A DNA stretch of 64,000 nucleotides, taken from contig NC_079492.1 in assembly GCF_020520425.1 (NCBI RefSeq), positions 141,488,361-141,552,360 on the forward strand. Reading direction: 5' to 3'. Shown piece after piece: positions 24,492 through 35,400 of this stretch (its first letter is position 1; the number at the start of each line of letters is the position of its first letter). A program made the position numbers and the translations under genes. The DNA is from Spinacia oleracea (taxonomy: Eukaryota > Streptophyta > Magnoliopsida > Caryophyllales > Amaranthaceae). The notes beneath the pieces were generated by a model that saw only the letters and a program-made list of their open reading frames with translations, was not told the DNA's origin and made no database searches.

Positions 24492-24815
24492 TGTAACACC
24501 TCCTTTGCTGATGTATGTCAGCATAAAGACAAGGGTGGGAAAGACCCTCTGTTAGAAGGGAATATGACTTAGCAGAAAGTTCTTAGAGACTTAGAGCAGA
24601 GTGAGCACCGAGTTTGTAACCAAAAGGGGAAAGGAGTAGTGAGAGAATCAATCACAAAGTTGGTTGTATTTGTTTTGCTTGGGAGAGAAGAAAGGCCTCT
24701 CAAATGCTCGGTAGTTTTGTAATCAGCTCACAACATTTATCTACTAAATTCCCCCCTCTTCTCCTAATTTTCCTGTTAATCTTTTTTCCTGCTCGTAAAT
24801 TACTCTGTTAATTCC
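24492..24815 (+). repeat. Right LTR of the old Gypsy element
   Basis: Begins TGTAACACCTCC right after a purine-rich run. Shares several blocks with 22222-22630 but with many differences and indels. The end is approximate. Confidence 0.6.
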
Positions 24816-27800
24816 TTTTTTTTAATCTGAGTTCATCAAAGCATAACTTGAAAAAAAAATTGGTAGCTGAACACCGCAACATTAATCATGTAGTCACATG
24901 CATGATGTGCATCATACTCCCGGAAATAACATACTGTTTAAAGAAAAACAGCCTACAGTTCTAATAAAAGAACATACCTCATCTCTATTCATAAAATAAC
25001 ATGCATGTAGTTCAAAATCAAACATTAAACGGGAGCATAATGCACATCATGCTCCCAATAGCACAATATAATACACAAGGGGGGGTCATACGTTCAATCT
25101 ACATGTAAAGCAAAAAATCAATACTAACCAGGAGAATATGTGTAATATTCAGTCCTATGATGGCTTGATTGACTCGTAGGCGTAGCTGATCAGCAAGTAC
25201 TTCGATGAATACCCTGTGTTGGCATAGTACAAACGAGGATCAGTGTAACTGCGGGACAAAAAGAGAATCTACAGTCAGAAAGAGGAAGCACTAAGAAGTC
25301 ACATAGTATCATGTAAAGATTCTAGTTGACTAGTTGTTTCCTGTGTAGGATTGTAGGTAGGAGGTCGGTACTTTGATGAGCATAGGTAGAGCTTTCAAAT
25401 TCAACTGATGTATTATTCAAGTAAACTCTGCAGTTTTTTCATTTGATCAAGCAATACAAAGGACTTACAAGTATACAGCTATATAACTAATACAACACAT
25501 AGATTATGAAGTGAGGATTTACTAGCAAATATTGAATTATGGAATTTTATGGATGTCTTAATCATTCTGCATCACCAGTAGAAAGATGAATAACACACTG
25601 CACATAACAAGGTTAAATAATGTAGTTGCTTCGTTATCAACATGCCTACCCCCAGATACTGATTACTTATGTTGGTATCCTAGCAAATGCTGTTAATATT
25701 TGTAATTGTTTTAAGGCCAACTTTAACAGATGGGGGAAAGAGGACGAACATGTAATCACGAACATACAGGTTCTATGCAGTTCACTAACTATGTGGCAGC
25801 TAATTTCGGATTATAGAATACTACTAGTGGCTAGGTTTTACCCTGCAGGGAATTTACAAACTACTCCAGTAATATAATACTAATTGGGCTCAAAATATGT
25901 ACCTAGAATACACCAAATTGTATTTTATTTTTATTTTTAAATGCATATTGTAATATTCCCTCTGTCCCACAAAGCCTTTCTCGTTTTTCTATATTGGCTT
26001 GTTCCAATTACCAGTAACAACAGTTCACCAACTGCTCAAATAATGAGAAAGTCCATTCCAAGGTAATCTCCAGTGAGATCACTACATCAGCAGACTTCCA
26101 ATAGAAAACTTACCATAAGAACCATAAACATACTCATAAGAAGTTATCAATATAGCTTTCCTGATGAGGAAATTCAACACAATGTTAACATCAGGAAAGA
26201 AGAAGAGACGAGATCCAGACACAATTTTCCTTCTTTATCTCAGTAAGAAATTAAAAAAATATACCCCAACCAGGGAAGTAAAAAGCAATGAGGAACAAAA
26301 GGCAAGGTCAAGGCACAGAAAAAGAAAAGCAATGCCTAAGAACCGTGTAGCACTCTGGCCTTAAGAAGCTACAGCTGAAATTTGCAAAGCAGCTTACTGA
26401 AAGGAGATGATAATTTCTTGCCATAACTCATAGAATTCCAGAGCTAACTAAAGGAGATGATAATTTCTTGCCCATCTTATTCGCTAATGACAGATAAAAT
26501 CAATGAAACCTTGCAGATCAACCATAATAAGAGATCACTTTGGGTCCATGAAAAATGTAGTTAATCTGACCCCACGAATATATACTATCTCTGTCCCATA
26601 GAACTATGCATATTCCTTATTAGGATGTCCCGTATTAATCTATACGTTCTTTTTAAAGAAAATATCCATTATTTATGAGACATTCGGAAATAGCCTCATT
26701 GATTGCTGAAGGAGTAAGGCATCATGACCTAATCTGGACAGAAATCATCAATAAGCTAATATGATTGTCCAGCACTAATGATAGTTGTTCCATCATTACC
26801 GATTTCATGACAGTGCCCTCCGTAACCTTTTAAGCTCCCACCAAAGACAGACACTTCAGTTTTCAGTTGCTTAGGTTGCATCCCCAAAACATTTTCTAAG
26901 ATTTCAGACCTCGACATTATTTTTCAACTATGCTCAAATAAAGTTTTCTTTAAGACAGGATGATAACAGCCTAACATTATCAACTTCAAAGTTAACATCA
27001 AAATTCCATGAAACACTACGCACTACTCTCAAAAATAGCAAGACACATAACTAACCCTCCAGGCGGTGAAGGGATGGGGAGAGGGTAATTAGAATAAAAA
27101 TCCAATATGCACCTTGCCGAGTTGCCGTTGGCATACTTGAAAGAAGTAAGCAATACGTAAACACACATCATCTCTCTATTTAATGCTACACATTACTTTT
27201 CTCTAGCATTGAAGTTGAATGCAGCTTTCCCTTACACAAAAAAGTTTATGAACATCACTCATTTCAATGAGAAAATTCCATAACTAAGATGTTTGGTCAG
27301 ACATAACATAGATTTGACACATTTAACTCGTAAAAAGTACCAATTCTAGGCATGTAGGACGGTCAAAAGTCAAAACCATGCACAACACCAATCCAAGTAG
27401 AATCATAACTAGAAAACTAGGTCAGTCTTATGCTTTTATATGGTAGCTAAAACAATCTGACTTGGTCACTACAAATCTAACGATAAATGGTTCTGCATCT
27501 TGCCTGTAGACATATAGCGATTCCTTCTCCCTTTCATTCACAAGTCACAACAGTGTGGCCAGGTTTTACTTTGCAGGAATTCTATTAACTACTGCCTTTT
27601 TTACTGACTAGGCCCAAAATATAAACCTAAAATAAACTCAAGCTCAAAAACTGATACATACCGCGGCTTATTGTATTTTTAAAACCATATTTTAATTTAT
27701 TGTTACCTTTTCCCACATCTCTACTATTACAAAAATGTGTTAAAGAGCTTTTTAGAGAACATCCTCCTTGTTCGCTAAAGAGGCAAGGGCCGTAAGGCTA

Positions 27801-28894
27801 TACATCATACTCCCTGTTACAGTAGGTAGTGGCAACATAATCCTCAGCATACTAGTTGTTTCATAGTATTTTTAAAAGAGAAGACGGTTTTCTAGGGTTA
27901 CTAAGAAAGCTTCTTTCAAATCTCCCAAAGGAGTCATCAACATCCTGATCAACTTATATATGTTTATATATATGCTAGTTGTCCTGCATGAGCATCCTTG
28001 ATTTCTAAATCTTGCACAAGTTTCAACTGATGGCCATTGGACAGGAGTACATGACTCCTTAATAAGCATAAAAATGCTCATTTCATCATTAACAAATAAC
28101 ATTGTCTGACTATGTCCTCCTATGTCTGCTCCCACCAATATTTTCAGTTTCTTAGATCTCAGACCTTATTTTCTTAAGAGTCCAGACCTCGACACAAAAT
28201 TAGATTTCAGGCCTTGACACGTTGTTAAATTATTCTCAAGTAAAAATGTATGTCCGACAAGATGATAATAGCCTATCTAATATATCCTTGTTTGTGCTTT
28301 TTTTTACACTTATTTGCTTAGACTAGAAAAAAAAAAGCCCCAACATGTACCTTGCCAAGGTCATAACCGAAAGGAGGATATTAACCTCACCTTATCTCTC
28401 AAAGTCTGAAGTAATGGTAGGCACTGGCCATTATCTCATTGTTTAAAAGCACAAATTTCTTTTTATCTAGAATCCCATCCAACTATAGCCCAAGACACAA
28501 AGATACAAATCATTTCAATGCAATATTATATCGTGGATCTACAAGAACTATCTTGTCATAAGTATGCTGCATAACACAAGAGGCCTTCCCACACTGTTGT
28601 TACTTTATAGACCCAATTCCAGGTAGTTATAACTTATAAGAACTAACAAACATGATATTATGTATGTCCCGATGAAATAATTAATCAAGCTAGTTAAGAA
28701 AACAGCAGTAAAAGATGGGTAAACTTAAATTTGAAAACAAAAGCATGCTTACATGAGAAATTTTGGACATGTAAATATGTAATGCATAACTCACATTGAT
28801 CCAGTGGAAGTAACCATTTGTTGCTTTCCTTGGCTATCTTATCCGTCTTTCAAATAATTTCACAGACTTGGTCCTTTTAAATGAATCAAATGTG
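24816..28894. other. Intergenic, no gene recognised; large diverged duplication and MITE scraps
   Basis: Blocks around 25833, 26909, 26958 and 27112 recur at about 27562, 28184, 28258 and 28348 in the same order, suggesting an old duplication of 1-2 kb broken by indels. A 25-bp phrase GGAGATGATAATTTCTTGCC occurs at about 26402 and 26454. Single Stowaway-like ends (CCCTCTGTCCCA-type) appear at about 25957 and 26588 without partners. A possible short minus-strand exon at 25155-25248 is discussed under rejected items. Confidence 0.45.
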
Positions 28895-30067
28895 TCATGG
28901 ATTAGAAGATGGACCACCAGCATTTGAATCCAATTCCCACCAAGGTCTATCATCATTCTGGAGCAAAGGGTAATGATCTTGTTCAATTATATCTTCAGAT
29001 TCTTCATCCTCAACCTGAACATCCTCAAAATCAGAGTCGTTACTCCCTTTATGAGCATCTCTTTCCACTTCTGGATTATATGACCATTCCAGACTCTTCA
29101 AAACGTCGCGATCTCTCCACTGGCCAACAACTGAAACTGCTTGTGTTTTAGCTTTACCAATCAAAATCTCCCTCCAAGAAAAAGAGGCATCTGCATTTCT
29201 CTTCAACACGCCATCATCATTGTCACCGACAACAACAGTCTTGAGACATCTCTCCTTAGCCTCCTTCAAGACATCCAAAAAATCTGAATCATCAGAGACA
29301 AGGACCAAGCATTGTATTCGCCTATGATCCATCATATCCACAATATGATTCTTTAGAGCAACATCTGCTGCTTGTGGTTCATCAGACACCATCTTCACCC
29401 AGAAACCAGCACGTTTCAAACCGTCTCCTAAACCATACCCAACCTTGGGAGTCAATATATCCCGCGCAGCATTCTTATATTTCTCCATCTTCATTGCATA
29501 TTTCCCCACCAAAATAACCCTCTTCCTCCCTTTTGCAGACTCTATCTGATTCAACCGTTTCTGATGCTCCCTCTCGTGAACCTTGAAATGGTCAATAAGC
29601 TTATCATTGATGTTAAAATTCCTCCCACAAACCCGACATACGTACGGTTCAACAGATTTGATAACACCCTTGTTTTCTAAACGATTTAACACCTTCCTCT
29701 CATTCCTCAACTCTCTAACTGCAGGGGGCACATAGCTAAATGCATGTTGATTGGCATAAGCTACCATATACCTGACAACCCCAAAAGACGAAACTGCCCT
29801 TTTCAACTTAATCGCAGCCTCGAAAGGAGAAACCGATTTCGGAGGTTTGTTCTCCAAATCCCAGAAAACCCCTATCTTGGTTTTGGGGAGTTTCACTAAC
29901 GCTGGTTTAGATGAATTAACAGATGGGTATCGTTCATCATGAAAAAATCTAGCAAATTGGAAGCATGGGTTCAGTAATTTTGGTCTTCCCACATGCAATT
30001 CATCCAAAATGTGACGCATTTTAAGACAATTATGAATGCCCATTACCATAATTATTCTCCAATTCAA
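28895..30067 (-). CDS. NYN-domain protein with C2H2 zinc finger, 390 aa
   Basis: Resembles the plant limkain-b1-like/'putative endonuclease or glycosyl hydrolase' family. NYN domains have a PIN-like nuclease fold and bind or cleave RNA. The NYN start is IGVFWDLENKPP (65-76, with the acidic Asp70). A classical C2H2 finger is inserted at 144-164 (Cys144, Cys147, His160, His164). The second NYN half is at about 222-290 with LVLVSDDSDFLDVL (255-267, acidic cluster Asp259/Asp260/Asp262) and VVVGDND (278-284). The C-terminus (about 330-390) is acidic. Residues 1-45 are rich in hydrophobic and basic residues and could be an organelle transit peptide. The reading frame is uninterrupted. A donor-like AAG|GTACTT at about 30208 (minus) suggests a 5' UTR intron. 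Nuclease activity is inferred from fold only. Confidence 0.88.
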   Translation of the reverse strand: MNWRIIMVMGIHNCLKMRHILDELHVGRPKLLNPCFQFARFFHDERYPSVNSSKPALVKLPKTKIGVFWDLENKPPKSVSPFEAAIKLKRAVSSFGVVRYMVAYANQHAFSYVPPAVRELRNERKVLNRLENKGVIKSVEPYVCRVCGRNFNINDKLIDHFKVHEREHQKRLNQIESAKGRKRVILVGKYAMKMEKYKNAARDILTPKVGYGLGDGLKRAGFWVKMVSDEPQAADVALKNHIVDMMDHRRIQCLVLVSDDSDFLDVLKEAKERCLKTVVVGDNDDGVLKRNADASFSWREILIGKAKTQAVSVVGQWRDRDVLKSLEWSYNPEVERDAHKGSNDSDFEDVQVEDEESEDIIEQDHYPLLQNDDRPWWELDSNAGGPSSNP

Positions 30068-30514
30068 TCATTCAAATTGAACTCACAACCTAGGGAACAA
30101 AAATATTCAATATTTCAATCCCTACACATTGAACCCAATCAAATTACAAAGTAGCTTTCAGAAACGTATAAAATTAAAACCAGAATTAAGAAAATATATC
30201 TAAGTACCTTGTATAAATTGAAAACCAAAAGCCAGGCACAATCTCTATGGTGTAGGGAATTGGCCAAGTGGGCAGCCGTGGGCGCGGCGGGGAGATGTCG
30301 GAGTGGGGTTGTTCGGCCTTACTGTGGCAGTCAGCACGGCAGCCCAGTGGGTGTACTCTGAAAGCCTAAGAATGAAAAAAGTCAAGAAAGGAGGAAGCAG
30401 AGCCAGCGAGGAGAAAAGTATGAACGTTACTGAAGAACAGTCAATGCACAATACACTTATACTTGTTAGTTGTTGACTATTTAAATCTTTAATTATCAAT
30501 TAATAGAGGTTATT
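30068..30514 (-). promoter_or_regulatory. Likely 5' UTR and promoter region of the NYN gene
   Basis: Upstream (minus sense) of the start at 30067. Contains a candidate 5' UTR intron with donor near 30208 and acceptors TGTAG or CCTAG near 30090-30125. No unambiguous TATA box. It ends at the target duplication of the foldback element. Confidence 0.35.
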
Positions 30515-30523
30515 AATAAAAGT

Positions 30524-31430
30524 GGAGCGCTAAAAGTCGCCCATATACTCAAAACCGCCTCATTATTTTCCCTTATTTTTCATTAGTACCGTTACTTAAT
30601 CTTACTTTTCAATTCTCTCACACCCCCCACCACCGCCGGCCACCACCTCTGGCCACCATCACCAGCCACTACCATCACGTCGTAGGCGACAAAATGGTCG
30701 ATTCTTCACCAGAATTTTTTTTGTCCGGATTTTTCTTTAGAAACTTATGCATTTTTAGCTTGTGCCATGGTACAGACTTATGAATTTTAAGCTTGTACCA
30801 TGGTACAGACTTATGAGTTTTTAGCTTCGACCATGGTATTGACTTATGCAATTTAAGCGTGTACCATGGAAGGAGCTTAAAATTCATAAGTCTGTACCAT
30901 GGAAGGAGCTAAAAATTCATAAGTCTCTATTTTTTTTTTCCGATTACATTAAATCAAATGCAACAACAAATCAAAATCTTAAATAATGTAGACTTATGAA
31001 TATTTAGCTTGTACCATGGTACAGGCTTATGAATTTTTAGCTCCTTCCATGGTACAAGCTTAAACTGCATAAGTCAATACCGTGGTCGAAGCTAAAAACT
31101 CACAAGTCTTTACCATGGTACAAGCTTAAAATTCATAAGTCTGGATCATAGTACAAGCTAAAAATGCATAAGTTTCTAAAGAAAATTTCGGACAAAAAAA
31201 AACTCTTGTGAAGACTCGGTCATTTTGTCGCCTACGACGTGATGGTAGTGGCCGGCGATGGTGGCCGGAGGTGGTGGCCGGCGGTGGTGGCCAGCGGTGG
31301 TGGTAAGATTTGTGGCGGATATATGGGTAAATGTTGAATGAGGGGGGGTAAGTAAAGAAGGGTATATGGGTAAATGGGTAAATGAATGGGGCGGTTTTGA
31401 GTAATATGGGGCGGTAAATAGTATGCCCCT
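30524..31430. mobile_element. Non-autonomous Mutator-like foldback element, 907 bp
   Basis: Two arms of about 430-445 bp are inverted copies of each other around a loop of about 50 bp near 30935-30985. Outer ends carry ACTCAAAACCGCC in opposite orientation (about 30552 and 31396). Matching internal marks are the GTCGTAGGCGACAAAATG block (30679/31224) and the TTTCTTTAGAAACTTATGCA block. Flanks AATAAAAGT (30515-30523) and AATAAAATT (31431-31439) form a 9-bp duplication with one mismatch, the size typical of Mutator elements. No transposase is present. Confidence 0.8.
30756..31180. repeat. Palindrome-bearing repeats around CCATGG in the foldback element
   Basis: A unit of about 35 bp built on AGCTTGTACCATGGTACAGA and CTTATGAATTTT recurs about five times on each side of the loop, inverted between the sides. 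Each unit contains the near-palindrome TACCATGGTA. Confidence 0.75.
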
Positions 31431-31439
31431 AATAAAATT

Positions 31440-31819
31440 GATAGTTAGGTGCAATTAGTTTTTTTTTTATCTTTTAAAATGAAATTTAATGCGACATCTA
31501 CAAGAAAAATATAAATTTAACAAATACATGATAAAATGAATCAAATAAAGGTTTCATTATCAAAATTACGGTTTTTGAATAGATCTTGGCATCTTGCAAT
31601 GTAGAACATCTACCGGTACAACGCATGATGTAAAATGCCCTTTAGAGAAACAATCCTTAAGGGACGTTTTTGTGCGTTGAATTAAGCATTTTAAACCTCT
31701 AGCGGTGGGTAGAGCCGGGACGGACCAGTAAGCCTCGAAATCCAGCAAGATAAACCTAGCCAAGAAGTGTGACCGGAACAACTCCACCTTCTCGTGCATG
31801 AGCGTGACAGGCCAACAAC
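31440..31819. other. No gene recognised
   Basis: AT-rich spacer between the foldback element and the SINE. Nothing identifiable. Confidence 0.4.
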
Positions 31820-32015
31820 AATCCCTCGTGCCAACCAATTGTCTGTTGGTTCAATGGTGATTTAGACTGAACTTGGTAGGGAGGACCCCGTGATCGATCT
31901 CCCGCAGCAATAATTGGGAGGAGACTGAAATTTATCCACTCAGAACTCGTCCCGAAATCCAGATTAATCCTAAGGATAACCGGGTGATACACAAAAAAAT
32001 AATCCCTCGTGCCAA
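31820..32015 (+). mobile_element. tRNA-derived SINE with perfect 15-bp target duplication
   Basis: The duplication AATCCCTCGTGCCAA stands at 31820-31834 and 32001-32015. The body 31835-32000 (166 bp) has a tRNA-like head (GGTTCAATGGTG at about 31858 resembles box A; GTGATCGATCTCC at about 31890 resembles box B) and ends in an A-rich tail (ACACAAAAAAAT). It lies about 420 bp upstream of the maspardin-like start codon, in the promoter region. No coding capacity. Class is secure from the duplication and tail; the family name is unknown to me. Confidence 0.88.
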
Positions 32016-32433
32016 GTTCGAACCAGCCGGCCCGTAAACCCGGTACATGCCCGAGTCTATTTAATTTATGGTTACGCCGCACATGAGTTCAAGGCTTCAA
32101 GCCACACTGCCACAGGACACAGCAGTGTACAGCACAAACTCAACTGTTGAAGATCTGAAGCTGACGTTGCAATAGGAAGGACGAAGCCAATAGAGGGGCC
32201 CATCACGTGCTGCTTCTCCGCTCCAACTCCTACATCCCCACTCTCTCTCTCTTCCCCACATCGTCGCGATTTTGGACACCCATTGCCGGGTCGACACAGA
32301 AGAGAAGACCCAATTTTGATCCCTTTTTTCTAATCCGTATTAACATTGTTCTTGTCAAATTCAGATTTTAGCTTTGATGTCGCAATTCCCATAAACCCCC
32401 AACTCCAAACAGTAGCACAATTTCCAAGGAAGA

Positions 32434-35400
32434 ATGAATAACGTCAAAGGCAAAGGCAGTTTCTCGGCTCCTGGTGATTACATCTACTTCAAATCCCAAG
32501 TTCCCCTTCACCAAATTCCTGTAATTCTTCTCAATTCCAAGTTTAATTCTTTATTTTCATTCTTCTGTTTTTTGCCCCTTTCTTGTTTTTGATTTACAAT
32601 TTCGAGCTGATTGTTCTATCATATCTGATTGTTCTTGTGCTAGTTTAAGCTTAGTTTTTGTTGTTCTAATTACGAAATGAAATTATCCCATTAACTTCGA
32701 GGATTTGGGTATTTGAAATTTCAATTTATTGGGGTTTATTTGGAGGAAGGGTGGGTGGTTTAATGGTAGATTTGACTTTGAACTTTAGTTTCTGGGTATC
32801 TGACATTTTCTTTCTTTTTTCAATCATTTGCACTTTCTTTACTTTGAACTTTTTATTACCATTATTTGCTCAAACTATTACTAGACCACTAACTGAATTA
32901 TGAGCTCCCCCATTCTAAATGTGTGTTGTTGAGGAAAATGTCAGTTAAATTTAAGTCTATATCAAGGTCTGAAGTGATCATAACTGCCATAATTGGGTTT
33001 TCGATGACGGGTCTTTAATTAATTTTGATTTGTTGTAGGGGCTGTTGGGCTAAGAAATGGTGGACATTCACAAGTTTTGAACTAGCTGTGCTTAAACACT
33101 CTTCATAGATATTTGCCATTGCTAAATGTTTGCATAGTTAATCTTGGATTGGCATTGCTTGATACTCTGTAGAATTTATAGTATTATATACTCCACTCAT
33201 ATGTTAGGGCCAAGGTTCATAGTTCCATTAATCTAATAAGGGTGTTCATGAGTATTTTCTTGATTGTTGCATGTTTAATTTTTATCATAAAATTCCCGTT
33301 CACGGCTTTTTGGCTACAGGTTGGCTTGAAGCAATGGAGATATTATGACTTTGGTCCAAAGGCGGTTCCACCCCTTATCTGTATTCCAGGGACAGCAGGA
33401 TCAGCCGATGTGTACTATAAACAAATAATGGCATTGTCAATGAAGGTATTTGATTGTTTTGACTTTTCTTTAATTATTTGTCAACAGCTGCAGTTTTGCA
33501 AATTTATATATCAGAATCTTAGGTTCTTCTGTACTTCCTGACTCATCAATTGCTCTAGGGATGTACTTCATCAATATTGTTATCCTTTATTAGTTAATCA
33601 AAGTCCGTCCTCTGTATAATATGTTCAGCTCAATTATCTATCGAATCACTGTTGATAATGTGTCTTTTGTAGTTTCGTACTCCTCCAGAACCTTATGAAA
33701 CATGATACCTGTGAAGCTCCCATATCTCATGTTCTTCATCTATGTACATGCAGGATTATGGGCCACTTTTAGATGAAATGATTTATTGTTTAATATTTCT
33801 ATTTACTTTGGTGTGCTCACTAAGAATGGAAACACCCACCATTATGTTACTCATACGATACGATATAAGATTTACCCATAGTGTTGCTGTAAGTGACATG
33901 GCTCCAAGATCCTGGTGAGTGTGGAACATTGAATATGGAGAATGAGGAAATTAAGATCCTTGGAGTGGTATCCATGATGCATGAAACAATATCCATGCCC
34001 CGATTAGAAAATCCGCCCCTTGAAATAGTATTTAAATATAGTGTACCTTTACCAATTTTAAAGATGAACAAACTCTTCACCAACTCCTTGTGTTAAGAAC
34101 TTAAACTATTCAGAGGTGAAACTGACACATGCCCATCCAATAACACTGCACATAATGCCTTTTGAGTGGATCCGGTAGCCAAGAGGACAAGAGTTCCAGA
34201 AGATCCATTGTATGAATTCGATATTGTTTATCTACATTATACTTGTCAAGTGAACCTTTCATGCCCAAGATAAGGCTGATTCATCTTCAGTTTTATCACT
34301 GATAGTTCATATGTCTTCCGTGTCTTCCGATTTTCTATATGACCACCAAATCAGCAACTAGACGGACATCCTTGTTCTAAATTTGAGAAGTTAAGAAATG
34401 TTAGTCCACTTCTTGAACAGCTTTTCAGTTTAGAAAAGCCTTTTTGATAGCTTCCTAAGTTTCCCGTGTGTGCTGATTGACACATGTAGGGTTTCACAAT
34501 ATTTTTGGTGGGACCGTGATAGAATTTAACCTATTACACGCTGCATCGTGATTGAGTGTCCAAATGCTGCCAATTTAATAATACAATAGACTAGTCTAAC
34601 AGAGAGTGAAACGCCCTTCCCCCCAACTGCTGCAGATTATGTTTTTTGTTGCATGTTCCCTGTGTCCTGCAGATTTAAACATGACATGAGTGACTTTGGC
34701 TGTAGTGCTTCTATGTTAAAGATTTAGTAGAATAGATACAATTTGTTTTACTCATAAAGTTGAATAGCGTAGTTGGACTGAGAATTATGGCCCCCTCCCT
34801 GACTAGGCCTTGGGCGATAGCCCCCTCAAAATAGCCCTCAGGGCCGGCCCAGGAAGAAAACGTATGTGTGTCAGAAGAAAAAATCAGAGAAGAGTCAACC
34901 AAAGAATTTGTCTTTTGATTTATTGGAGCAATGTACTTGTGATAGTTCACAGAAGCTTCAAGAAATCTTCTTTTTCTGTGTACAGCTGAGTTGAGTTATA
35001 AATAGAAATTTCCACTATGCTTAGAAATTGATTTTATGCAACATACTTCTAGTTTCTCTGCTCCTCCTTTTCATTTCTTCATTCTCAAGTTCCTTGCATA
35101 CTTGAACTTAACTGAAAATTTTATTCCTCAGGGTTACCGGATCATTTCTGTTGATATTCCTCGAGTGTGGAGTCATCATGAATGGATTCATGCATTTGAA
35201 AAGTTCTTGGACGGAATTGATGTTCATCATGTAAGAATATCAAAGTTTCCACTTGGTCATGTTTTATGTACTGCTTATTATGCGTCAATTCTCTGGTTTC
35301 TTCAACTAATCTAAACTAAAGTATGTTCTGCTATAGAGCCTTGGATCTTTACTTGTAGGAACAACTCATATTTTCTAGGTTGTGGTGTTGGTATAGCTCT

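Larger units (their letters stand above)
22222..24815 (+). mobile_element. Old, internally deleted Ty3/Gypsy retrotransposon
   Basis: Two diverged direct repeats, about 22222-22630 and 24492-24815, share TGTAA starts, the CAGAGTGAGCACCGAGTTTG block and the TTTCCTGTTAATCTTT ends. Between them is only part of pol. Reverse transcriptase similarity begins about 30 bp after the left repeat, so gag, protease and the first half of the reverse transcriptase have been deleted. The right LTR is preceded by a purine run (GCGAGGGGTTA). Confidence 0.75.

Noticed and set aside
25155-25248. Possible last coding exon on the minus strand (reads ...YTDPRLYYANTGYSSKYL... to a TAG, after a good CCCGCAG acceptor)
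   Set aside because: Only 31 codons, no matching upstream exons in frame were found in 25249-28890, and I recognise no family. A transcript junction would revive it.
26112-26162. Candidate minus-strand exon with a strong GTAAGT donor
   Set aside because: Short, phase does not fit the exon candidate at 25155, no protein similarity.
30756-31180. Repeat-spacer pattern considered as a CRISPR array
   Set aside because: Units are palindromic, inverted between arms and inside a foldback transposon in plant nuclear DNA; no constant repeat with unique spacers.
34787-34860. CAGGGCCGGCCCAGG-type sequence resembling one hAT transposon end, in intron 2 of the maspardin-like gene
   Set aside because: No matching second end or 8-bp duplication found nearby; at most a truncated scrap.
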